Numbered from the stretch's first letter, positions 23,860 through 35,371 are shown. The stretch: 64,000 bases of DNA from Miscanthus floridulus (GCF_019320115.1 NC_089585.1:145407769-145471768), one strand, 5' to 3'. A program made the numbers and translations. The notes: generated by a model from the sequence alone, not told the origin.

Positions 23860-24595
23860 CCTTTCTGTGCAACTAGTTTCTATTTTCTTCATGTTTTGAA
23901 ACATAAAAAATGTACTTTCTTCATGGTTAGGAAACATGTACATTTCCGAAATCATGAACTATGCTCTTCATGTTTTGAACTAAAGTTCTAATTACAACAA
24001 TTGTTTACATGAAAAGCACGAATGCAAAGATAAACATTGTTCACATTACCTCCAAGTGTGCTATGTTTCGTGATTTTTTTCGAAACATACGTCCTTCAAA
24101 TTGAATTTTGTTCATGTTTTTTGTCCAAACACCAAATGTCTTGGCCATTTCCTCAAAGTGACGCTATTTTTGTGAAACCATTTCCTAACTCCACCATTTC
24201 ATAACTTATTGACTTTCTTCATGGTTTCCAAACATTGTTCACATAGCATTACACACCATAACGACTCATCATAACGAGTTCGAAGCATTACACACGATAA
24301 GGAGTTCGAAGCATTGTTCCAACATCATCATCATCATCATCACCATCACTTACATAAGTGTTCCATCTAGCATATACAAGCACTACTACTAACACTAGTC
24401 TTCCATCTACCATGAACAAGTACTACCAAATGGCAACCCTAGGCCATTTGCAAAATATGTACGGATCTTGCTGCCTTGGCACAAAAGAAGCAGCGCTATC
24501 GTACCTATCTTCCATCTACCATATACAAGACCTATGAAATGCCAAACCTATTGGCATTTGCAAAATATGTACTACACCATGCAGCTGTTGAGACA
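23860..24595. other. Gene-free stretch with ATC microsatellite
   Basis: AT-rich spacer with several CATTGTTCACAT-like repeats and an (ATC)n tract at about 24,327-24,355. Two copies of a segment with CTTCCATCTACCAT...CAAG...ATTTGCAAAATATGTAC lie at about 24,400-24,465 and 24,508-24,573, a local duplication. No gene is seen. Confidence 0.5.
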
Positions 24596-26047
24596 CTAGT
24601 CATGGTCATTGCCATCGTCATGATCATCGTCCTCACCATCGTCATCGTCATCATCATGGTCATGGTCATTGTCATCGTCATCATCATCATCATCCTCCAT
24701 GGGTGCGGTGATATGGCCATCGTTTGGTACATTATCGGGGACTACAAGAATGAAACATTGTCTCATTGGCAACAATTGTAAGAAGATGCACAAGTTGAAA
24801 CAAATTTCTAAATCAATTACTCACATAAGCGACGCAAATGCATATGGATCTAGGCCATCTCCCTCTTATCCTTGGCCTCCTTAAAGTCATAGGCCTCCTT
24901 GTTTTATCGCAAGAAGCTCATCAACTCGGCCTTGTGATTGTAAAAATTGAGCTGTTGACTGGTCACTCGAGGAAAGTCCTCTAAAATCCTATTACGGGTC
25001 TTCCATGATGGCATGTCTACCCCATACCAGATCCTCACCTCCATCTGCTTCTCCTCCCGCACCGAATGCTTTCTTTCTTTTTTTCGAGAGGCGAATGTAT
25101 CTTCAGCCTCTCCACTAACTCTCCATGACCAGTGAAGTCCTCCCAATTGCATGTCGTCCCCTCCTAAGCAAACACAAAGCAATGAGCAAACAAACCGGTG
25201 GGCTATGTTCATGTACAAACTTCACTGGTTCAATCAACTCACCCATAACTCAGACGACCCTCCATAAGCATTGCCACAGTAGTAGTCATATCCTAACTTA
25301 GATGGAACAACTCCTTTGCGAGCCTTGATGCGACACTTGCACTTACGGTCTGGCATCTTTGTGTATGGCCATGGCTTAATGCTTGCTTGAAACTCCACAA
25401 ATTCATACTCAGAAGGCCAGTGCGATTTGGGTCCATAGTTGTACTCCTCAAAGTCACAAGATGGGAACCCTCTGCAAAAAAACAAATGTTACAACTATAA
25501 CATTGTATGTGCAAAACGCTTACATGCTTAGAGATTGATTGCTTTCATAAGAACTTACATAATCTGGAAATCCACAGCGATAGAAGGGAGTGAATGCTCT
25601 AAGTTGGCTAGGAGTAGTTAGTAGCGCCGACACTCCACAATGGCATCTAGGAGGATTGGCTCGACGACGCAAAGCAGCGTCAACCTTCTCCGCCTCTATC
25701 ATTTCTAGAGGGTTTGGTGGCGGCCGAACCCAACGAACAAATTTTGAATATGGAACGCTCTTCTAGGGGTCATGAGGAAACAACATAATCATTGGATCAA
25801 ACATTTCATCGCCATTGATCCACTGATAGAAGCTGCATCCCTCTAGGTAGGCATCAAGTGTTAGGGGATGATGCTTAAGTTGGCAACAGTAGAATGCTCG
25901 CCCAACTGACGCGGGATGCCTTGACTGCTTCACAAAAGCTGATAACCCATAGTAACACAACGGTGTTGGCTCTGCTGATAGGAAAGGACCCATACCACCA
26001 TGATCCTTTGGATGGTGCACCAAATGGTTGTCATTTAGAACCGCCAT
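24596..26047 (-). pseudogene. Triple GRF-like zinc-finger protein of MULE-1, broken
   Basis: Read from 26,047 downward. Exon 1 (26,047-25,559) has a first GRF-like module (PLCYYGLSAFVKQS...GRAFYCC...GCSFYQWING) and the start of a second (PRCHCGVSALLTT...FYRCGFPDY), ending at a consensus donor GTAAGT. Exon 2 (25,471-25,245) completes it (CDFEEYNYG) and starts a third (KCKCRIKARKGVVPS..GYDYYCGN). Exon 3 (about 25,165-24,905) continues with CNWEDF and a basic helical region. The last part (24,793-24,596) is almost pure Asp with some His and Asn. A TAG at 25,763-25,765, a frameshift in exon 3 and an out-of-phase exon 1-2 join make it a pseudogene. GRF fingers in other eukaryotic proteins bind single-stranded nucleic acid; a role in the transposon cycle is inference. 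Confidence 0.65.
24597..24715 (+). repeat. CATCGT/ATCATC imperfect microsatellite
   Basis: Imperfect trinucleotide repeat encoding the Asp/His-rich tail of the minus-strand GRF-like gene. On the plus strand it gives a spurious hydrophobic frame of V, I and M. Confidence 0.7.
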
Positions 26048-26659
26048 TGAACCAATTACAAAGTAGTTCAATAAAGCAAAGATATGAACCAATACTATTA
26101 CACAGTTGAACAAAAATTTCCATCTTAATCATCTCTCTACCATGAAGCCAAACCCTAAAACAAATTTATTTAATGTAAATGATGTCTATACATACATAGT
26201 CCAACTCATCTATACATGTAATCACCACAAAAAAAACTTCAAATAACACTCTTCCAAGAAAGTTTAGTATCAACCGTCCAACCCATACTGTTGTCTAAAC
26301 CAGTGCACTGAAACCCTAATGCACTCGCAACCAAAACCAATCACAAAAATCATAAAAGTTCAACAAGTACAACATGAACCATAATATATTAGATGTGATT
26401 AGCCAAAGCAACTTTCATTCAACCAAACAAAAGCCAGTATTGCATACAGCAGTGTAAACCAGAGCAGTATATAAACATCAACTAAACACAAAATAAACAA
26501 CATAGGTGATGGAGTCATACCTCATTCACAAGAGGGTTTAGACCTAAAATGCAAATGCAAACTTGATCAAAGGCAAATAGAGGATGGGAGGAAGAGAAGT
26601 GAGAGAAAATAGTCACAACACCTCACCTCGAGCTTTCCCAGAGTGAAGGGACAGAGAAG
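26048..26659 (-). other. Upstream region of the GRF-like gene
   Basis: AT-rich, no coding region. Together with the right terminal repeat it should hold the promoter and leader of the minus-strand gene. The purine-rich stretch with GAGAGA near 26,580-26,670 would be a CT-rich leader on the minus strand. Confidence 0.4.
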
Positions 26660-26956
26660 AGAGGGAGAAAAAAAATGAGTTGGGCCGCCACCTTTATATG
26701 GGCTTGTCGCGCTAGCACGCCTGGCGCGGTAGCCCTATCGCGTCGGATTCGCTGGAGTGATAGGCGGGCCCCACGCTCCGCCACGCCAGCTCCGGTGAAC
26801 CATGCATGCCATCGTGGCGCACCTTGTCGTGCCAACGCATGTGGCGCGACAAAGTGGTACTGTCGCACCTGGCGTGACCAAAAAGTTTAGATTTGCAAAT
26901 AATTTTTTTAGGATTAGTATTAAAATATTGTTTAAAAAAGGATTAAAAATAAAAAA
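26660..26956 (-). repeat. MULE-1 right terminal inverted repeat
   Basis: Inverted partner of 15,674-15,950. It shares the AT-rich tip and, inward, TGTCGCGCCACATGC, GAGCTGGCGTGGCG and TGGGGCCCGCC in the same order when read on the minus strand. It contains several GGCGCGACA/TGTCGCGC motifs. Confidence 0.85.
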
Positions 26957-27771
26957 CCGAGAGTCAATCAGTGATTTGGAGTCAGATCCTTCGACGAAAT
27001 AAAAAATGAGTTCACCCCACCTGTCAGTATCTATCATCCTACTACTGCTCTCATTTGCCAGGAATAACAAGTAACTCCTTTGCTATCCAATATACGATCT
27101 GAGTCATGATTCGACTCAAATGTCAAATTTTGTGATTAAATGGGTACCTTTTCTCCTTGCGTTGAATTGCCACTACACATGCCCTAAGGGCTTGTTTAGA
27201 TGTAGTCATATTCACCTCAGTCCACATGTGTTGCAGTGGATTGGGGTGGAACTTAAACTATTTTCAACCTCAACCCACTCCAACACACATGAATAGAGGT
27301 GGATAGAAATGCATTCAAAGAAGACCAAGGTGGCTAGGAGATACACGGAGTGGGTTTACCGATTGAGAAACTTGAATAAGAATATGAATCTCAATATTTG
27401 AGTGGTCTTTTCTCTTAATTAAATCACATGTATATTTGAATTGCGTTGCTATAGTTTTTTTGTGAGTAATTGTGTTGCTATAGTTGAGGGAGCAAAATAA
27501 GATCCAATATGATATAATAGATTTTTTTTTAAAAAAAGGAAACATTTTAAAAATGCTACCTTGACTATTTTAACGTACTATGTTACATTTTTTTAACAAA
27601 AATATTTTTTTTGCCAACATTATTGCACAAAAATATTGAATTACTTTTTCTAAAATGTAGAAGTACTTTTGGGGAAATTTTCAGTGTAGTTTTTCAAAAT
27701 GAGTGTCAAAAAGAATTTAAAGTTTTTTTTATTAGGCTTGTTGGTTCCATGGCAGAATCTACGTATGCATG
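26957..27771. other. Gene-free interval with a truncated hAT-like MITE
   Basis: 27,187-27,325 resembles grass hAT-type MITEs: GGGCTTGTTTAGATGTAG at the left, with CACATGTGTTGCAGTGGATTGGGGTGGA and CCCACTCCAACACACATG in the middle. The right inverted end is missing. The rest is AT-rich with long T and A runs and no coding region. Confidence 0.45.
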
Positions 27772-28029
27772 TGCTTTTGCCCGAATTCTTTATTTTTTTG
27801 GCTCTTTTTTTTGAAAGTTTTTCACAAATATGCCCCTTGAGGTATTCTTTTAAAATCTGGACCCTTGGATCAGCACCATCGTTGGTGGCGCTGAGCTTAC
27901 AAGTCTCGGCACCAAAGGGTTTGGCGCCTAGGTCGGGGCCACGTTGGCGGCATGGACGCTGACCTGGCAGGCAGCATAGCATCGGGGTTATTGGCGCCGA
28001 GAATGGCGCCAAGATCTATAGCGCCGAGG

Positions 28030-28245
28030 TGGTGTTTTGACCCGCATCGTGCCCCGCAACCCTGCATCGCGCCAATCTCCCCACAGCCCCACACCGCCAC
28101 AACCTGCAGCCCTGCACAGCGCCCCTCGCCGCATCCCGTAGCCCCGCACCGCTCCTTCTCCTCGTAGCCTCGCACCACGCCCCTCGCCGCCAACCCGCAG
28201 CCCCACACCGCGCCCTCTCCCCATAGCCCCGCGGTGCTCCGGCAT
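28030..28245 (+). repeat. GC-rich degenerate tandem repeat in MULE-2
   Basis: About seven diverged units around CAGCCCCGCACCGCGCCCCT, 20-45 bp each, just inside the left MULE-2 end. They yield overlapping high-GC frames on both strands that I do not regard as genes. Confidence 0.6.
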
Positions 28246-28890
28246 GGATCCAGTGAGGCATGGATCCGACCATCCGTTCCCCAAAGCATGCCTCTGGTGG
28301 TGGCGCGGCCAGATCCACTGTCGATGACCTCGGCAGCCAGGGAGTTCCTCTGGCTGCGGCGCTCTTAGGAGCTTGCTATGGCAGCAACTGGCAGGTGAAA
28401 CTGTAGATTATTTCTTCCCCTTCTTGGACAATGCCTCTGCTCAAAGGAAGATATGGCCAAATGTGTCTAAAGAGATGACTGAATCTGTCATATTCTATCG
28501 TCTTTATACTAGTAGAGATTAGAAATTTGATATGTATTTTCCTTCTAAAGGATATGATAGGTTTTTAGTCTATCTGCTATGTACTAGTAGAGATTAAAAA
28601 TTGGCTAAGAACATTATGCTGTTGTACTTACAGTCGGTCTTTGAAACTGAACAACGGAGTAAGAATATGAAGATGGTGTGCAGTGATCTAAACTATGCAT
28701 GTTATCACCTTAAGAAAGGCGAAATTAGGTGTACCATTGTAATCTGTAATGACCATTGAACTCTGGATGTCTTTTCATATAAGCTTAGTATTGAATTTTG
28801 CATGTTCTCAGCCTATTCTGTAACTTCATTCATTTTGTGGTCACATAGGGATATAAGTTTGGCTCCGAGAAGGCTAGTGCTTTGAACACA
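28246..28890. other. MULE-2 interior, left part
   Basis: A possible captured gene fragment: GC-rich to about 28,390, then AT-rich intron- or UTR-like sequence with two copies of TACTAGTAGAGATTA (near 28,507 and 28,581). No protein could be recognised. Confidence 0.35.
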
Positions 28891-28893
28891 TAT

Positions 28894-29080
28894 CACTACT
28901 AGAAATGTGTTCATCAATGACGATTCACTCGTGACGATTACTAATTTCGTCACAGAATGAGAGCATTCTATGACGAAATGTGTAGGTTCGTCATTAGTCA
29001 CAAGTGACGGAGCTTTGGCATGAAGAATAATGACGAAAACAAAATAATCGTCATACAATAACAAAACTAAATCATCATTG
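28894..29080 (+). repeat. CACTA left terminal and subterminal repeats
   Basis: About eight copies of TGACGA or TCGTCA in both orientations within 160 bp of the end (e.g. ATGACGATT, TTCGTCAC, ATGACGAAATG, TTCGTCATT, ATGACGAAAAC, ATCGTCATA). Confidence 0.85.
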
Positions 29081-29164
29081 ATTGTTTGGCTCGTGTACCA
29101 CCTCGAGGACATGGGTCCAGCTGGACCTGCAGCCTTCCCCCTCCATTTTTTTTTGCAAAAAAAT

Positions 29165-29252
29165 AGCTCACTAAGTGAGCTTCGAACCCACAACCTGCTG
29201 CTAAGTTGATAGGTGCCTTACCACTGGAGCACTCGGCCTTTTGTGATAAAAA
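29165..29252 (-). repeat. tRNA-like module 1 (pol III A and B boxes)
   Basis: On the minus strand: GTGCTCCAGTGGTAAGGC (A-box-like), then after about 30 bp GGTTCGAAGCTC (B-box-like). Diverged; the stems of a tRNA do not pair convincingly. A T/A-rich block follows. Confidence 0.55.
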
Positions 29253-29298
29253 TATGCATATTTTTTTATTTGTAAACTCCATGGTAATTGAATCATAG

Positions 29299-29412
29299 AT
29301 GATGATGTGGCGCCGTGGTCCCACCAGCGGGTCCCACACCGAGGATGTGGCGGAGCGGTCCCACCATCGGGTCCCACGTTGATGACATGGCGATGCGGTC
29401 CCACCAGCGGGC
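29299..29412 (+). repeat. Three tandem ~50-bp repeats
   Basis: Unit of the form GATGAYRTGGCG..GYGGTCCCACCAGCGG plus GTCCCAC, repeated about three times at roughly 50-bp spacing. Subterminal in the CACTA. Confidence 0.8.
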
Positions 29413-29439
29413 GTGGCGGTGAACACGTGGCGCTACGGG

Positions 29440-29590
29440 CCCAGGGTCCAGCTCCACCAGCGGCCTGCCCCTCCCTTTTAATTTTTGCAAAAATAATCCC
29501 CCGCAGGGGGAATCGAACCCGCGACCTGCCGCTAGAAAGGGAGGAGGCGTTACCACTGGAACTCCTGGCCTTTTGTGTTTATGGCTAGCC
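29440..29590 (-). repeat. tRNA-like module 2
   Basis: Minus strand: GGAGTTCCAGTGGTAACGC (A box) and GGTTCGATTCCCCC (a perfect B-box core). The whole block, including the adjoining TTTTTGCAAAAA and the pyrimidine stretch, is a diverged direct copy of 29,110-29,252. Confidence 0.6.
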
Positions 29591-29971
29591 TGTTTTTGTA
29601 TTTGTACTTAAAACATGATATCATGTTTTTTTTGTTTTGTCGATCGAGTTGATGGGCCATACGTGCGTGGCGGCTGGTCGCGTAGACATCCCATACGTGC
29701 GTGCATAGGTATCATGGCGCCGCCGTAGTTCTTCTCCTGGGAGGCCAGTACCGATCTGGTGATCTACGTGGACACCGTCGTTGTCAGTACACGCGTGGGA
29801 CAGAGCAGCAGCGATGGCGAGCAGAGCTGCGCGTGGAGCGCGAGCAGAGGATTGCCGAGTACAAGGTTTGATTTGTTTATCAATTTGTTTTACATATATG
29901 CATGTCTTTGATGTGTTTTTGAATTTTGTTGAATTTATTACTGGAATTTAAGGACTGAGTACAATGTACAG

Positions 29972-32900
29972 ATGGATAGAAGCTAGATTTTTGGGACACA
30001 ATTCACACCTGCATATGTGAAAGGAGTTGAAGAGTTCATGAAATTTGTCAGTGAAAGATACCCCAAAGATAGCCACATACTTTGTCCATGCAGCAAATGT
30101 CTTAATCAAACTCTGCGGTCTTAGGATGATGTAAGTGACCATATACACATTTATGGGATGTCAGCTACATACACTAGGTGGATTCATCATGGGGAGTCGG
30201 CAGATACTGTAGTAGTTGAGAATTTGGAGCAACCGGAGGTCGAAGGAAGTGATCATGACTTTGGGATACATGTGGATGTGGCCGATGATGATTATGATGA
30301 GGATCATGGAGTACCAGAGATGATAGGAGATCTGTATGCTGCGGCAGAGGCTGATGGAGAACAACCAAGGTTTGCAAGAGTCCTTGAAGATGCAAAGAAG
30401 TCACTTAGCCTGGGATCTAGCCATTCAAAATTCTCTTTTCTGGTGAGGATGTTGTATATCAAGTCTCATTATCGAATTGGCAATACATGATTTTCCATAA
30501 TGATGAATCTGTTGTCATCAGGATTCCCTCAAAGTGAGTTGCCAAAATCATATGATGAGGCCAAGAAATATCTTGGAGAATTGGGCCTTGGTTATGAAAA
30601 CATCCATGTGTGCAAGAACAATTGTGTGTTGTTTCGGAAGAGGTATGAAAAAGAGAATGTGTGCCCAGTATGCAAGACGTCTAGATGGCAAGATGAAACT
30701 AGGAACAAGAAGGTTCCACACAAGGTATTGAGGCATTTTCCACTTTTGCCAAGGTTGAAAAGAATTTTTGCTTCAAAGCGAACTTCTGAGGAAACACAAT
30801 GGCACAAGAAAAAGAGGACGCCAGTCGACAATGTAATGAGCCATCCAGCTGATGGAGAAGCATGGAAGGACTTCGACACGAGGGAACCATCCTTTGTAGA
30901 TGATCTGAGGAACCTGAGGCTTGCCTTAGCTACCGATGGATTCAATCCATTTGGCAACATGAGTACACAGTACAGTATGTGGCCAGTGCTTCTGACACCA
31001 CTGAATCTCCCACCATGGGAATGCGTGAATCCAGCAAACTACTTTATGTCTTTACTCATCCCAGGTCCAAAATCTCTAGGAAAGGATTTTGATTTGTTCC
31101 TTGAGCCCCTAATTGAAGAACTGCTCGATCTATGGAAGGGTGTCAGTACCTATGATGCATGCACTGGTCGGAAGTTTAACCTTCGTGCTGCCGTGTTGTG
31201 GTGTATACATGATTTTCCAGCGTTGAGCACGTTATCAGGGCGAACAACAAAAGGGTATTATGCATGTATTCATTGTGATAAGGATCCATTGTCTCGGGCA
31301 ATAAGGAATAAGATATGTTACATTGGACATCGTCGTTACCTTCCAAGGACACATGCATGGCGGAGAAGCTTGGCTTTCGATGGTAAGCGTGAAAACAAAG
31401 AGCAACCAGGCAAGTTCACTTTGGAGGAGGTCCTAGAGGAGCTAGAGAAGGTGAAAGATGTTAGGCCAGGGAAGCATCATGAAATTATTGGAAATAAAAG
31501 GAAGCGCAATGAGGGTCCAAAGATTTATAGCCGCAAAGTTGGGTTGTGGAGATTGCCATATTGGAAACATTTAAAGCTTCCACATAATCTCGATGTCATG
31601 CACATAGAGAAAAACATATGTGAAAACATTCTTGGCACATTACTCAATGTACAGGGCAAGACCAAGGACACAACCAATGCTAGGCTAGATTTACATGATA
31701 TGGGCATAAGACCTGAATTGCACTTACAGCAGCATGGCAACTCAGTCATTGCTCCACCTGCTCCATATGTCTTGGGGAAGGATCAGAAAACCGAGTTATG
31801 CAAGTTTCTCAAAGGTATCAAGTTTCCTGATGGATATGCGGCTAACCTAGCAAGATACATAAGTGAAGATGGTTCAAAGGTGCAGGAAAAGCTTAAAACA
31901 CATTCTTGCCACATACTCCTGCAAAGAATCATACCTGCTGGCCTAAGAGGACTGGTGAGGAAGGATGTATATGAAGCAGTTGCAGAGCTCGGGACCTTCT
32001 TTAGGGAACTATGCAGTAGAAATCTAAGGATTGATGTTGTCAAACGGCTAAAAGAAGAAATTCCATTGATCCTATGCAAGCTTGAGAAAATCTTTCCACC
32101 TGCCTTCTTTGATGTCATGGTGCACTTGGCCATCCATCTTCCTGATGAGGCACTGCTTAGAGGACCTATTCAGTACGGATGGATGTACCCAATAGAAAGG
32201 CGGCTAGGCACTTTGAAGAATTTTGTAAGGAACAGGACGAGGCCGGAAGGATCAGATGCTGAGGCATATATGGCAAGTGACACATTGACTTTTTGTTCTA
32301 GGTATATGGAGGATATTGACAATAGATTTAACCATCACGATGATAATGATGGAGAGATGCCATTGCCTGATGACGTCTCTGTTTTTAAGCATGGTGTTAC
32401 TCTTGTTGGATCTAATAGGAGCCAGTACATTAATGATGATGTCCTCAATAAGTTAGTTTGGTATGTGCTAAAAAAATGTGAAGAAGCTGAGGAATATTTG
32501 GAGTAAGTATCTATTATATGTTTTGGGGATTAGTTTTTGTTTAATTTCTAAATTTTCAAATTATTCTTATGACTTAGCTTTGCCATGCAGCTTGTACAGG
32601 GACGATCTTGTGCAGCAAGGTGCGCTTGATGTTGATAAAATGGTTGAACAAGGATTTGCAAAGTGGTTTAGGTGCCATGTAAGTCAGTACACATTGTGTT
32701 TCTAGGTTTAGTAAATGCATTAGTATCCATATGTAATTGGTTAACTGAGTACTTTTGTTGCAACAGATTGAGAACAAACATAAGGAGCATCTAGAATCGG
32801 TTAGCGAAGGACTGTGGGCACTGTCATGTGGCCCAGATCTACGAGTTAAGACTTGTGCATCTTGCATAGTTAATGGAGTGCGGTATAGCACTGTGGATCG

Positions 32901-33548
32901 TGAGAAGTTCTTTCTGACACAAAACAGTGGTGTAATGACTGAAGGTTCACATGATGGGAACGGCATAGATTTTTATGGAGTCCTTAAAGAGGTAATTGAG
33001 TTGCAATATAACTCAAATCTTCAAGTCTGTCGGACGGTGGTTCTATTTCAATGCGATTGGTTCAAGCAAGAAGGCAAGACGACAGGCCTTCGAGATGACG
33101 GACATTTCAAATCCATTAATGTGCAGTCATTTGGTACAAGACTGATCCTTTCATCTTAGCAACTCAATCAAAAAAGATATTTTACATGCAAGATACATCT
33201 TTAGGTAAAGATTGGCGAGTTGTGCAGAAATTTGAACATAGGAATATTTATGATGTCGCTGAAAAAGATGAGGACAGTCATGATGTGCATCAGGATGATT
33301 ATTGTTCTGATACTGAGCATGTAGTGCAAGCAGGGGCTGATAATGAGGTTACTCAGAATATTCAAGGTGGAGAAGCCACTATAATTGAAGGAAATTTACA
33401 AGACCTTATAAGCAGCAAGAAGCAACGTATTATTCGTGGAGATAGTGAGGATGAGGAGGAAGATGAGACAGTACTGCAGTACTGTAGTGATGGTGGCAAT
33501 GATAACAATGATGACATGTCCCTAGACGATGAAGATGATGATTTCTAG
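29972..33548 (+). pseudogene. CACTA TNP2-type transposase, nearly intact
   Basis: Starts after a splice acceptor (TGTACAG|ATGG). The N-terminal transposase-associated domain has CPCSKCLNQTLRS and HIYGMSATYTRWIHHGE. A 668-residue uninterrupted stretch (30,500-32,502) carries CPVCKTSRW, the Transposase_21 core (TPLNLPPWECVNPANYFMSL, CIHDFPALSTLSGRTTKGY, CIHCDKD) and a DUF4218 region (IHLPDEALLRGPIQYGWMYP, then ERRLGTLKNFVRNR). Exons 32,591-32,678 and 32,767-33,548, with consensus splice sites, carry the DUF4216 region and an acidic tail. Lesions are few: TAG 29,984, TAG 30,122, TGA 30,488 and a one-base loss near 33,130. It would cut at the terminal repeats. Each stop fits a single C-to-T or G-to-A change. 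Confidence 0.93.
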
Positions 33549-34383
33549 TATGGACCAGTGTCATGTCCCTAGACTGCACTATTGTTTTTGTTTTCCCAAC
33601 ATTTATTTATTTATTCTTTTTTTGGTATCTCTATTTTCATTTAGACATGCCTGTGATGGCATTCAACTATGTGTCATGTAGATGCCTGTGATGACATTTA
33701 ACTGTGCTTCCTCTAATTATATTTAGATCAGGCCTAAAAGCAACAAAATGCTTCCCAAATGTTACATTGAAGGATGCTACAGAGCTTAGTCTGTTCCTTG
33801 CAACCAAACATGTGCTGCGTTACAGCTTAGTCGAGCACATCTGTTGTATCCTAACCAACCAATCCTAAAAACCACAGAGCTTGACATAATAACACATTCA
33901 AATTCAGATTCAAACTCAAACACACATTCAGATTTGGACTCACATTCAGATTCAGAATCAAACTCATACACATTCACATTTGGACTGGGAACTCAATTCC
34001 ATTGATCAAAGTTACAATTTACATAATTTACAGTAGTGGGAACTCAATTTACATAATTCACAGTTACAATTTACAATTCAGATTTGGCTTCATGCTTTCA
34101 TAGGCCATCTGATTTGCAAGTACCATAAAGCTCATCCTAACCAACCAATCCTAAAAACCACAGAGCTTGACATAATAACACATTCAAATTCAGATTCAAA
34201 CTCAAACACACATTCAGATTCAGAATCAAACTCATACACATTCACATTTGGACTGGGAACTCAATTCCATTGATCAAAGTTACAATTTACATAATTTACA
34301 GTAGTGGGAACTCAATATACATAATTCACAGTTACAATTTACAATTCAGATTTGGCTTCATGCTTTCGGCTTTGGCTTAGGTA
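33549..34383. repeat. Spacer with a ~280-bp direct duplication
   Basis: 33,850-34,100 and 34,135-34,370 are near-identical direct copies, starting CTAACCAACCAATCCTAAAA and ending TTTGGCTTCATGCTTTC. The second lacks a GGACTCACATTCAGATT-type segment. Each contains degenerate ATTCAGATTC repeats. No gene. Confidence 0.85.
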
Positions 34384-35082
34384 TCACTTCCTCATCCAGT
34401 AATCTAAACTTGAATCCTTCATTGTTCTTGCAGCGCACGTTCCATCATGATTGTTCTTGTAGTACCCCACAAAGTAGATCTCCCACGTCGGCACCAGTGG
34501 TGACGGCACCTGGAACTCCATTGACACCTGCAAGTTGATAACCAATATTGTCAGGCATTCTCCTCTGCTCTACTGGTGGCAGGCTAATAAACTAGTTTTT
34601 GTCAGCACTAACAGATGGTTTGGTATTACAAAAAATTAATTCAGTATGTAACAATACTAAAGCAGACATCTAGTTAGGAGAACTATATGATTCGATGTTT
34701 CAGGGATAAATCTAGTTTGTCTGGTTTGTCTGCTTTCAGGGAACCGTTTGGCTAGCTCAATGTATTCTTAAAACTAGAAGTAGAATCATAAGCATATTCT
34801 AGACCTTGAATTGTAACACATGAAATGAACTCACTGCATATTACCCAAATAGAGCGGCATATCGTCTTGTTCAGCGGCGTAGAGGCCCAGCGTCAAACAC
34901 CTGGTGGGCGAAGCACAGAGGAGCTTGGTGGTTCCAAACTAGAAGGCAGGATTGGGGGACATCGAGGGCGAGGAGTGGGGCAGCGTGCTAGATGGAGCTC
35001 CAACGGCGGACAACTGTGCCAGAGTGATCTTGCAGGTGGTGGTGGTGCCGGCGCCTCTGGCGTTGCCAGCCGTGGCCGCCAT
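34384..35082 (-). pseudogene. Captured host-gene fragment in CACTA, unrecognised
   Basis: On the minus strand a GC-rich first exon starts at 35,082 (MAATAGNARGAGTTTTCKIT) and reads to YAAEQDDMPLYL with one in-frame TAG. A GTAATA donor follows near 34,845. An acceptor TTGCAG gives a second exon (34,527-34,384) reading [20 protein letters not shown] and [20 protein letters not shown] before a stop. The exon-intron form and GC bias look like a host gene taken up by the CACTA. I do not recognise the protein, and the exon join is my inference. Confidence 0.4.
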
Positions 35083-35371
35083 GCCACCGCTGCAGCGCAG
35101 GTGGACGAAGCTCTAGGTCTGGGCGGCATAGCTGTAGTGGAGGGGAGTGTCTGCGAGGGGGAGAACTTGGTGACGGACCGGCAAGGACGGCAAGCTCAAC
35201 CGCTATGGAGGAGCGACGGCGGCGCCGCTATGGAGAATCGAGGGAGTCAGTCACGGCGGTGGAGAAGCGACTAACGTGGGGGTTTCGATGGGCCGGCCTG
35301 CAGGCCTGTTCATTTGGTCACGCTTAGGTGGACAGTTTAAGTAAGACTACAGTCGAGAACTAACGAAAACA

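Larger units (their letters stand above)
15674..26956 (+). mobile_element. MULE-1: 11.3-kb Mutator-like element with three genes
   Basis: Both ends carry long inverted repeats. The outer 60 bp, around ATCCTTTTTTAAACAATATT, are almost identical in opposite orientation at 15,682-15,740 and 26,885-26,948, and weaker similarity extends about 250-290 bp inward. Inside are a MURA-type transposase, a plant mobile domain gene on the same strand and a GRF-type zinc-finger gene on the other strand. A clean 9-bp target duplication was not found: outside the tips GCGAGGAGT and CCGAGAGTC are only loosely alike. All three genes carry stops, so this copy is not autonomous. Confidence 0.85.

Noticed and set aside
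24476..24793. Plus-strand hydrophobic frame of Val/Ile/Met as a membrane protein
   Set aside because: It is the complement of the Asp-rich tail of the minus-strand GRF-like gene, produced by an ATC-type microsatellite.
15674..26956. MULE-1 as a currently autonomous element
   Set aside because: Every one of its three genes has several stops or frameshifts, and the transposase lacks a catalytic Asp.
27897..28318. Overlapping Gly/Arg/Cys-rich frames on both strands
   Set aside because: All are driven by the CAGCCCCGCACCGC-type tandem repeat; no frame is preferred.
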